Both the position numbers and the translations under genes were made by a program. This document shows positions 1 to 5,695 of a stretch of 5,695 nucleotides of DNA, piece by piece. Positions within the stretch are counted from its first letter, which is position 1. The number at the start of each line of letters is the position of its first letter. The notes under the pieces were generated by a model. That model was not told the origin of the DNA. It saw only the letters and a list, made by a program, of their open reading frames with translations, and searched no databases. The stretch comes from Actinomycetota bacterium (GTDB lineage: Bacteria > Actinomycetota > Actinomycetes > Nanopelagicales > Nanopelagicaceae). The stretch lies in NCBI GenBank assembly GCA_027730465.1, contig JAQCGQ010000052.1, forward strand, positions 1 to 5,695, written 5' to 3'.

Positions 1-85
1 CCTAAGCGTGCGATTCTCACTTTTCCTTCTTTTCTGTTGAGATGAAGTTTTTGCTTTAATGAACTAGAATATCAAAACCTTAACA

Positions 86-91
86 TATAAT
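86..91 (+). promoter_or_regulatory. Candidate -10 box (TATAAT) for the dehydratase gene
   Basis: A perfect TATAAT lies 44 bases before the ATG at 135. No good TTGACA-like -35 element is found at 16-18 bp spacing (ACTAGA at the 17-bp position) and there is no extended TGn motif, so the promoter would be weak or activator-dependent. A start site near 97-99 would give a leader of about 30-40 bases. The surroundings are AT-rich, so a chance match is possible. Confidence 0.45.
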
Positions 92-94
92 TTT

Positions 95-109
95 TCTCAT
101 TATTTGAGA
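95..109. promoter_or_regulatory. Small inverted repeat at the predicted transcription start (possible operator)
   Basis: TCTCA, five bases, then TGAGA makes a perfect 5-bp-arm inverted repeat directly downstream of the -10 box, where a repressor would block initiation. The same pair of pentamers also occurs farther upstream (TCTCA at 15-19, TGAGA at 38-42). The arms are short and no regulator gene is visible, so operator function is only a suggestion. Confidence 0.25.
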
Positions 110-114
110 GTAAT

Positions 115-125
115 AAGGATCAGGA
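115..125 (+). promoter_or_regulatory. Ribosome-binding region that bears on the dehydratase start
   Basis: Two Shine-Dalgarno-like motifs follow each other: AAGGA at 115-119, six bases before TTG 126, and AGGA at 122-125, nine bases before ATG 135. Each fits a different start codon. ATG is the more usual codon and its spacing is acceptable, so initiation at 135 is slightly favoured, but the TTG at 126 and the GTG at 129 cannot be excluded. Confidence 0.45.
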
Positions 126-1862
126 TTGGTGGGTATGAGCGAAGAGAAGTTTAATCGCCGTAGCCAGTACTGGTTTGGATTAAAAGATAAGGGTGGTTAT
201 ATCCACCGCGAACGTCTTCGCAATCAAGGTTACGCCCCAGATGTTTTTGATGGTCGTCCCGTTATCGGTATTGCTAATACATGGTCTGAACTAAATCCAT
301 GTAATGGATCTTTAAATGATGTAGCTGAAGCGGTTAAGCGCGGAGTATGGGAAGCAGGTGGTTTTCCACTTGAATTTCCAGCGATGTCACTTAGTGAATC
401 TTTACAGCGCCCAACCACAATGTTATATCGCAACATGCTTGCAATGGAGGTTGAGGAATTAATTAGATCTCACCCATTAGATGGCGTTGTGTTATTAGGT
501 AATTGCGATAAGACACCTCCTGGATTATTAATGGGAGCAGCCAGTGTGGATCTTCCAGCGTTAATGATCACAGGCGGACCAATGCTTAACGGTCGCTATC
601 ATGGTGAAGCAGTTGGATCTGGCACATTAGTTTGGAAATATAGCGAGCAAGTCAGAAGTGGCAAGATAAGTTTTGAAGAGTTTATGGCGATGGAATCATG
701 TTCTGCTCGTAGCCAAGGTTCATGTATGACAATGGGAACAGCATCAACTATGGCATGTGTTACTGAAGCACTAGGTGTGCAACTACCAGGAGCTGCTGCA
801 ATTCCAGCGGTTGATTCACGAAAATTCACATTAGCTCATCTTTCTGGGCGAAGAATTGTAAAAATGGTTGAAGAAGATCTAAGACTTTCTAAGATTTTAA
901 ATCGTAAAGCATTTGAAAATGCGATAAAAATCCTAGCTGCAATTGGTGGCTCAACAAATGCTGTTGTGCATCTACTTGCTATTGCCGGCCGGGTTGGCGT
1001 GCCACTTTCTTTAGATGACTTTGATAATTTAGGTAAAGATGTTCCGGTAATTGCAAACATGATGCCGAGTGGAAAGTTCTTAATGGAGGAGTTTTTTGAT
1101 GCAGGTGGTGTGCCAACTGTAATGAAGGAGATCTCAAACTTAATTCACACAGATCACATAACTGTCACTGGTAAAACTGTTAAGGAGAATATTGAAGGCG
1201 CTGAGAATTGGAATAAAGAGGTAATTACGCCAGCAAATAAACCTTTCCAAGCAGCTGGCGGCGGCATTGTGGTTGTTCGTGGCTCTCTTGCCCCAGATGG
1301 TGCAATTATTAAAGTCTCGGCTGCATCACCAAAATTATTAACTCATAAAGGAAAAGCATTGGTGTTTAATGAAATTGAAGAGTATCTAAAGGTTGCAGAT
1401 GATCCAGATCTGCCAGTAACGCCAGATACTGTTTTGATTTTGAAAAATTCAGGTCCAAAAGGTTATCCAGGATTTCCTGAGGTTGGAAATTTACCAATGC
1501 CAAAGAAGATGTTAGAACAAGGTGTAACGGATATGGTTCGAATCTCTGATGCCAGAATGAGCGGCACTGCTTATGGAACAGTGGTATTACATGTTTCACC
1601 AGAATCAACTGCTGGTGGGCCACTAGCTTTTGTGCAAGATGGTGATGAGATTGATTTAGATGTACCAAATCGTAAATTGAATTTACTTATTTCTGCTGAT
1701 GAATTAGCAAAGCGTAAAGCTGCTTGGGTTGCGCCAAAGCCAAAAGCTGAGCGCGGTTGGAGCAAGATGTATATCGATCATGTGCAACAAGCTCATCTTG
1801 GTGCAGATCTTGATTTCTTAGTTGGTGGCAGTGGCGATTATGTGCCACGCCATTCACATTAA
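126..1862 (+). CDS. IlvD/Edd-family sugar-acid dehydratase (L-arabinonate / D-xylonate dehydratase-like)
   Basis: This cytoplasmic iron-sulfur and Mg-dependent dehydratase removes water from an aldonic acid to give a 2-keto-3-deoxy acid. The 578 residues match the roughly 580 of the sugar-acid branch. Counting from TTG 126, the cluster cysteines are C59 (NPCN), C127 (GNCDK) and C200 (GSCMTMGTAST). E91, D128, K129 (the family's carbamylated Lys) and E452 fit the Mg site, and S479 in SDARMSG is the expected catalytic Ser. These positions match, within one residue, what I recall for Rhizobium L-arabinonate dehydratase. Branched-chain dihydroxy-acid dehydratases usually have TDGRFSG instead of SDARMSG, and the ending GADLDFL...HSH is also typical of the sugar-acid branch, so a role in valine/isoleucine synthesis is less likely. 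The exact sugar acid is not readable. The start may be ATG 135 (575 residues), since the TTG/GTG starts add only three poorly supported residues. The stop overlaps that of the convergent enolase-like gene. Confidence 0.93.
   Translation: MVGMSEEKFNRRSQYWFGLKDKGGYIHRERLRNQGYAPDVFDGRPVIGIANTWSELNPCNGSLNDVAEAVKRGVWEAGGFPLEFPAMSLSESLQRPTTMLYRNMLAMEVEELIRSHPLDGVVLLGNCDKTPPGLLMGAASVDLPALMITGGPMLNGRYHGEAVGSGTLVWKYSEQVRSGKISFEEFMAMESCSARSQGSCMTMGTASTMACVTEALGVQLPGAAAIPAVDSRKFTLAHLSGRRIVKMVEEDLRLSKILNRKAFENAIKILAAIGGSTNAVVHLLAIAGRVGVPLSLDDFDNLGKDVPVIANMMPSGKFLMEEFFDAGGVPTVMKEISNLIHTDHITVTGKTVKENIEGAENWNKEVITPANKPFQAAGGGIVVVRGSLAPDGAIIKVSAASPKLLTHKGKALVFNEIEEYLKVADDPDLPVTPDTVLILKNSGPKGYPGFPEVGNLPMPKKMLEQGVTDMVRISDARMSGTAYGTVVLHVSPESTAGGPLAFVQDGDEIDLDVPNRKLNLLISADELAKRKAAWVAPKPKAERGWSKMYIDHVQQAHLGADLDFLVGGSGDYVPRHSH
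1824..1854 (-). terminator. GC-rich hairpin just past the operon's last stop codon (possible U-less terminator)
   Basis: Bases 1826-1829 and 1831-1835 pair with 1844-1852, giving nine Watson-Crick pairs with one bulged base (1830) and an eight-base loop. The hairpin lies inside the last codons of the dehydratase gene. For the minus-strand operon it begins only a few bases after the enolase-like stop codon, where a terminator would be expected. No U-run follows on the minus strand, so it would have to act as a tailless terminator, a transcript-stabilising 3' end, or nothing. It could be a by-product of the encoded Gly/Pro/Arg/His codons. Confidence 0.3.
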
Positions 1863-3130
1863 TTAAACGGGTTTAGAAACTTAGTTTTTTCAACCGCTTC
1901 AAACTCAAGCAACCTATTCCACTTAGCATTTCGTTCTGAGCCATGGGTTGAACCAACCTTAATCTGACCTGCACTCCAACCAGTTGCTAAGTCAGAAAGC
2001 CAAGAGTCCTCATTTTCACCAGAACGAGCTGAGACCACCGTATTAAAGTTATTAGCCCTAGCCTGCTTTAATACATTTAAAGTTGATGTAACCAAACCAT
2101 TTTGATTAGCTTTAATCAAGATTGCATTAGCACTTTTTTGATCTATAGCTTTATTTAATCGAACAAGATTTGTAGTTAATAGATCATCTCCCAAAACCTG
2201 CAGTTTTTTAGGAGCAATGGTCATAAACTGTTGCCAAGCAGACCAATCATCTTCTGCAAATGGATCTTCAATTGAAATGATTGGTTGATTAGAGACTAAA
2301 TTATTGATGTATTTAACAAACTCTTCAGATGTGTAGCTTTTATTAATATTTGTTAAGTTATATTTTTCGCTTTCAAAAAATTGAGTAGAAGCAACATCCA
2401 AAGCCAAGCCCACTTGATCTCCTACAATAAGACCAACTTTTTCAATCACACTTATTACAAACTCACATGCTTCATCCACTGATTTAAATGGGATTGATAT
2501 TCCACCCTCATCCGCAATTAGATTTGTGGAGTGGCCCGCCTCTTTCCCAAGTTTTGCGGCCATCTCTCTAACTGCCACAATCCAAGAAAGGGCCTCGGTA
2601 AAAGTTTTTGCCCCAACTGGAATAATCAGTAAATCTTGAATATCCATATTTCGATTTGCATGTGCACCGCCAGATAAAATATTTACCATCGGCATCGGAA
2701 TCAGTAATGGCCCATCTGGATTAAAAAATCTAGCAAGTGATTTATTTTGTGAATGAGCATCTGCAATTGCTGCTGCAAGGGAAACAGCAAGTGTTGCATT
2801 AGCACCAAGGCTAGAGTGATCAACACTTGGATCTAATTCAAGTAAATGTGCATCTACTACATTTAGATCAATTTGCTCTTCAATTAATCTTGGCGCAATT
2901 TTCTCATTAATATTTTTAACCACTTGCTGTACTGATAATCCTGCGTAAAACTTTTCTTCATTCTCACTACCTTTATCCCGCAACTCTTTTGCCTCATGCA
3001 TGCCAGTTGAAGCTCCAGATGGAACTCTGGCGGTATGAGTTGAGCCATCAGTTAAAGATATCGCAGCAGCAACTGTTGGACGCCCCCTTGAATCTAAAAC
3101 CTGATAGCCAATCACCTTATTAATTTTCAT
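1859..3130 (-). CDS. Divergent enolase paralogue (enolase-like hydro-lyase), altered active site
   Basis: At 423 residues this is close to normal enolase length (about 430) and aligns end to end: N-terminal DSRGRPTV (13-20) and the mobile loop PSGASTG (37-43), then the barrel. Conserved residues include H157 (GGAHA), E208 (ADEGG, the acid/base Glu), Mg ligands D245, E288 and D315, base K340 (ILIK), R369-S370 and K391 (GQIK). It departs from true enolases at key positions: the Glu of the DIQE motif is Asp (D166), the His of SHRSG is Ala (A368), QIG is QNG (343-345), and Trp residues appear at 377 and 385. With metal and base intact it should still take a proton from C2 of a carboxylate, but probably of a substrate other than 2-phosphoglycerate. 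It is the last gene of the operon. Its ATG overlaps the kinase stop (ATGA), and AGGG sits four bases upstream. A housekeeping enolase presumably lies elsewhere. A weakly active ordinary enolase is the alternative. Confidence 0.88.
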   Translation of the reverse strand: MKINKVIGYQVLDSRGRPTVAAAISLTDGSTHTARVPSGASTGMHEAKELRDKGSENEEKFYAGLSVQQVVKNINEKIAPRLIEEQIDLNVVDAHLLELDPSVDHSSLGANATLAVSLAAAIADAHSQNKSLARFFNPDGPLLIPMPMVNILSGGAHANRNMDIQDLLIIPVGAKTFTEALSWIVAVREMAAKLGKEAGHSTNLIADEGGISIPFKSVDEACEFVISVIEKVGLIVGDQVGLALDVASTQFFESEKYNLTNINKSYTSEEFVKYINNLVSNQPIISIEDPFAEDDWSAWQQFMTIAPKKLQVLGDDLLTTNLVRLNKAIDQKSANAILIKANQNGLVTSTLNVLKQARANNFNTVVSARSGENEDSWLSDLATGWSAGQIKVGSTHGSERNAKWNRLLEFEAVEKTKFLNPFN

Positions 3131-4116
3131 TTAGCCCTAATTTCAAATAATTGCTCAACTGAGATGACGTCATCACTAGACAACAATTTTTTAGTATGTC
3201 TTTGTAATTTCTCTTTAACCCCATCATTTAGATAATTTACTGGTGATTTACCCTCCACCCGCGCAAGTGCAATTAGAGCGGCATGTTTTGTAACCGAGGC
3301 TGAGATTGGCCGCAGTTTTTCATACTCCTTAACAAAGGCACTTGCGGTATTGGTAAGTAATTTCACCTGCAAGTGATTTTCTGCTCTAAAAAATTTACAG
3401 AGTAAATGGGCGATTAAAAAAGCTAGATCAAATACTGGATTACCAACATGGGTCACTTCAAAATCTAAAATATAAACCTGATCATCCATAGACACCATAA
3501 TATTTTTTGGTGAAAAATCTCCGTGCACTATCGTGGTCTTATCACCTTCGAGTTCATTAATTAACTTTCTTATCGCAACTTGAATCTGTGGATTCTTATC
3601 TGCCACAAACCGATAAAACGGATCAATTCGAAGTTGTTCAAATAGGGAGTCCTCCATAAATTTAATTTTTGCCGCTGGTGTTACCTCACCATAGTTATGC
3701 CAGGCGGCTAAAGTCTTTCCAAGTAGGCGGCCAACTTCTGGATTGATAATGCCAGCTAATAAATCAGATTTCCAAACTGTGCTGCCAGTAGGTACTCGTT
3801 CTAAAACTAAGATAAATCGCTCTGGATCTACGAAAACCAACTTCGGCACTTGCGCTGGGCTTAATTGATTAAACAGCTCAATTGCATTTGCTTCAACAAT
3901 TGCCCGCCTCTGATCTACCTCCCATTTTTCACTAACTGCAAGCTCGGCTAGCGCTTGCTTTAGTACTAATTTTTTTGTAGCAGTTGTAACTGCCAGTACC
4001 ACATTAGAAACACCGCCAGTTAAAACCTCAACCTGGGCGCTATCAGAGGCTGAAATAACTTCTTTACTTATTAGGTAATCAATAACACTATCTTGATCAA
4101 GTAATACAACACTCAC
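3127..4116 (-). CDS. APH/methylthioribose-kinase-fold small-molecule phosphotransferase
   Basis: This predicted cytosolic ATP-dependent kinase has 329 residues and the protein-kinase-like fold of aminoglycoside phosphotransferases and 5-methylthioribose kinase. In order: a nucleotide loop TGGVSN (33-38), the ATP-binding lysine K53 (VLKQ), a likely helix-C glutamate E75, the catalytic loop HGDFSPKN (198-205) with D200 as base and N205 as metal ligand, and the metal-binding D218 in DFE (218-220). The substrate lobe contains DPFYR (165-169) and a C-terminal RVEGKSPVNYL segment (286-296) that I associate with an uncharacterised branch of the family rather than with drug resistance. The start is GTG 4116, with TAGG ten bases upstream and no nearby in-frame ATG. 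It begins 11 bp after the SDR stop, and its TGA overlaps the ATG of the enolase-like gene, which suggests that its product is handed to that enzyme. The acceptor is unknown; methylthioribose is unlikely because no other methionine-salvage gene is present. Confidence 0.85.
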   Translation of the reverse strand: MSVVLLDQDSVIDYLISKEVISASDSAQVEVLTGGVSNVVLAVTTATKKLVLKQALAELAVSEKWEVDQRRAIVEANAIELFNQLSPAQVPKLVFVDPERFILVLERVPTGSTVWKSDLLAGIINPEVGRLLGKTLAAWHNYGEVTPAAKIKFMEDSLFEQLRIDPFYRFVADKNPQIQVAIRKLINELEGDKTTIVHGDFSPKNIMVSMDDQVYILDFEVTHVGNPVFDLAFLIAHLLCKFFRAENHLQVKLLTNTASAFVKEYEKLRPISASVTKHAALIALARVEGKSPVNYLNDGVKEKLQRHTKKLLSSDDVISVEQLFEIRAK

Positions 4117-4127
4117 TTTGGTAATAC

Positions 4128-4832
4128 CTAGAGAATTCTTGCAATAGCAAATCCGTAATCAACAAATAAAGATTGACCAGAGATTGCAGTGTTATCTTCA
4201 CAGCCCAGTAAATAGGTGGCATTTGCTACATCACTCGGTGTAACCATCTTCTTACCTGGAGTCTGCCACTGAACATTTTCAATCTGCTCAGGCTTAAGTA
4301 ATCCTCTTGCCATTGGTGAATCAACTACGCCTGGTAGCAAGCCATTTACCAAAATACTTTTTGCATTTCCTAGATCAACTGCCATAGATCTAACTAAGCC
4401 ACCAACTGCTGCTTTTGTGATGGTGTATGACATTTTCTCTTGCCTAGTTACCTGCTCCCAAAATGAACTTAAAATTACCATTTTTCCCTTATGCTTAATT
4501 AGATTATGTAATATCAAAGCCTTTGTTGTCTGGCTTATGAAAGTAACATTTGCCTCAAATAATCGATTTAAATCATCACTTGAGTAATTAACAACGGAGT
4601 CATTGTTATTAGCACCCTGGGCAAATACAACTGAATCAAATAATTGACCCTTTAATAGCTCAGGTACTGGTTCATCGGTTAGGGGAAGTTGAAATTGATC
4701 TACAGAATTAGTAACTTTTCGAACACCAAAAGTTACTTCATATCCTTCGGCTTTAAACTTATTAGCTATTGCAGTGCCTAACACACCATTGCCACCAAAT
4801 ATTAATAATTTAAGTGCAGTAGGAGTTGTCAT
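4128..4832 (-). CDS. Classical short-chain dehydrogenase/reductase (SDR)
   Basis: This is an NAD(P)-dependent oxidoreductase of 234 residues, the usual length for single-domain classical SDRs (about 230-260). The Rossmann dinucleotide motif is the variant FGGNGVLG (12-19). AQG (71-73) replaces the common NAG motif after beta-4, N95 is the structural Asn, and the catalytic triad is complete with S123, Y136 and K140 (YTITK). The C-terminal SGQSLFVDYG (218-227) matches the family's closing strand. A basic R38-K39 after beta-2 could favour NADPH, but this is weak evidence. It would interconvert an alcohol and a carbonyl on the pathway intermediate. Its ATG follows the U32-like gene's TAA by one base, and no clear Shine-Dalgarno motif is seen, so translation probably depends on coupling. 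Substrate unknown. Confidence 0.88.
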   Translation of the reverse strand: MTTPTALKLLIFGGNGVLGTAIANKFKAEGYEVTFGVRKVTNSVDQFQLPLTDEPVPELLKGQLFDSVVFAQGANNNDSVVNYSSDDLNRLFEANVTFISQTTKALILHNLIKHKGKMVILSSFWEQVTRQEKMSYTITKAAVGGLVRSMAVDLGNAKSILVNGLLPGVVDSPMARGLLKPEQIENVQWQTPGKKMVTPSDVANATYLLGCEDNTAISGQSLFVDYGFAIARIL

Positions 4833-4833
4833 A

Positions 4834-5695
4834 TTACTTTTTTAAACCATACCTATCTAATATGGCCTTACTTAGAGCAGCCCTGCGAACTCGCTCTTTA
4901 GCAGTTGATTCAACTAATCCTTGAATATGTGCTCCTGATGGATATAGCCCCGGTGAGTTCCTGACGGTAAATTTTAAATATATTGGGGCAGCCACTCTTA
5001 CTAAATCTGGAGTTTCATAATGTCTAACTGCGCCACCAAAATCATCTGGTCCTTCCACATAGACATCAACTGGAATATCAACTTGTGACCTAATGGATGC
5101 AATCTGTTGCAAAGATAGATCAGTTGCTAGGTTAAGAGTTGATGCACCAAGATCTTCAAGTACAGCAGCAGTTGCTGGGTTATTACAGACCATTGCAACT
5201 GAGGTTTTTAGTATTAAATCCTTTGGCAAATCACCCTTTACTTTAGCTTGGCCAAGTACTTTTAGTAATCCGATATCTCCAACTAAAACACTTCGAAGTC
5301 CTAAATTCACTGCATGAATTACATCCTCTAATGCAAATCTAAGTTGATCTGCGCCACGAAGTGTTGGAGAGGCGATTACGCCAGCAGTAGCTGATACCTG
5401 TTTACCAATATCCCAAGACGCCCGTGGTCCAACAAATAAACAAACCTCAATCTTCGCCTTCTTACCGATCGCCACCATCTCTTTAATCTCAGCATCAGTT
5501 TGCATCATAATTCCAGAGCCTTGGGAGATTCGATGAATAATTAGTTTATGTTTCTTAGATTCATCAATTACTGTCTTAAAAGCAGCAGGACCCTCTACGG
5601 ACGGAATCTCAATTTTATATCGCGTGCCATCAGTAAATCGTTTAGCAGATTCTGGCAGGCCATCTGCATCTTGGTGAGTGATTTTTTGTTTATTT
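4834..5695 (-). CDS. Peptidase-U32-like TIM-barrel protein, 5'-truncated by the window edge
   Basis: The frame is open from the TAA at 4834-4836 to the window end, giving 286 visible codons with the start outside. The ATG pair at 5503-5508 is internal: the conserved-looking stretch RISQGSGIMM (visible residues 55-64) spans it, and EIPSVEGP (29-36) precedes it. The segment NPATAAVLEDLGA followed by a strand and SLQQIASIR (about 172-202) resembles the barrel repeat of the peptidase U32 family. That family includes RNA- and quinone-hydroxylation factors that often bind an iron-sulfur cluster through four Cys. Here only two Cys are visible (85 and 170), and VEGPDDFGGAVRHYETPD stands where the U32 Cys motif would begin, so protease or cluster function is unsupported. 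Conserved acidic and glycine-rich loops suggest a sugar- or phosphate-binding barrel. It is the most upstream operon gene visible and ends one base before the SDR. The operon promoter lies beyond the window. Confidence 0.7.
   Translation of the reverse strand, partial: NKQKITHQDADGLPESAKRFTDGTRYKIEIPSVEGPAAFKTVIDESKKHKLIIHRISQGSGIMMQTDAEIKEMVAIGKKAKIEVCLFVGPRASWDIGKQVSATAGVIASPTLRGADQLRFALEDVIHAVNLGLRSVLVGDIGLLKVLGQAKVKGDLPKDLILKTSVAMVCNNPATAAVLEDLGASTLNLATDLSLQQIASIRSQVDIPVDVYVEGPDDFGGAVRHYETPDLVRVAAPIYLKFTVRNSPGLYPSGAHIQGLVESTAKERVRRAALSKAILDRYGLKK

Noticed and set aside
4..35. Possible terminator or tRNA 3' end at the left edge: GTG/CAC arms around 8-20 followed by a pyrimidine tract.
   Set aside because: The stem has only three solid pairs and needs a bulge to extend, and no T-arm consensus or paired five-base stem fits a tRNA. 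The T-rich tract is interrupted by C.
1366..1668. A 100-codon open frame on the minus strand inside the dehydratase gene.
   Set aside because: It is antisense to clearly conserved coding sequence, its product is low-complexity and resembles no family, and no ribosome-binding site or gap supports it. The other antisense frames of 64-76 codons at 230-436, 599-829, 836-1060, 1571-1765 and 5093-5317 are rejected for the same reason.
3127..4116. Aminoglycoside-resistance gene.
   Set aside because: The fold motifs are shared by many small-molecule kinases. The operon context and the DPFYR and RVEGKSPVNYL segments point to metabolism, with no mobile-element or resistance context.
5503..5508. Tandem ATG codons as the true start of the U32-like gene.
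   Set aside because: The frame continues upstream without a stop to the window edge and encodes conserved-looking motifs that run straight through these methionines.
1..5695. Mobile elements, CRISPR arrays, tandem repeats, or RNA genes.
   Set aside because: No transposase or integrase, no regularly spaced repeats, no long direct or inverted repeats, and no tRNA or rRNA signature were seen. Nearly every base is coding.

Overview
The window holds five protein-coding genes and almost no non-coding DNA. By eye the base composition is roughly 40 percent G+C, with many TTA and ATT codons, gene overlaps of 4 bp and gaps of 1 to 11 bp. The gene families and protein style fit a small-genome, low-GC actinobacterium, such as the planktonic freshwater acI / Nanopelagicales group. 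That placement is an inference from style and memory of homologues; no marker gene is present.

Layout: positions 1-125 form a short upstream region with a consensus-like -10 box, a small inverted repeat and a purine-rich ribosome-binding stretch. They precede a plus-strand gene (126-1862) for an IlvD/Edd-family dehydratase of the sugar-acid subclass, closest in its motifs to L-arabinonate / D-xylonate dehydratases. The rest (1859-5695) is a compact minus-strand operon read right to left. In transcription order it encodes a peptidase-U32-like TIM-barrel protein that runs off the right edge, a classical short-chain dehydrogenase, an aminoglycoside-phosphotransferase-fold small-molecule kinase, and a divergent enolase paralogue. 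Spacings are 1 bp, 11 bp and a 4-bp ATGA overlap, so the last three products are probably made together and translationally coupled. The convergent dehydratase and enolase-like genes share one TTAA as both stop codons.

How they may work together: the operon pairs a small-molecule kinase with an enolase whose metal ligands and catalytic Lys/Glu are intact but whose substrate pocket is altered (the usual Glu of the IQE motif is Asp, and the His of the SHRSG motif is Ala). The most interesting reading is a pathway in which a hydroxy-acid larger than glycerate is oxidised or reduced by the SDR, phosphorylated by the kinase, and dehydrated to an enol-phosphate by the enolase-like protein. The U32-like protein would have an unknown, possibly isomerase- or aldolase-like, role. 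The facing dehydratase performs a direct (non-phosphorylated) dehydration of sugar acids, so the locus as a whole looks like sugar-acid carbon metabolism. The substrate cannot be read from the sequence.
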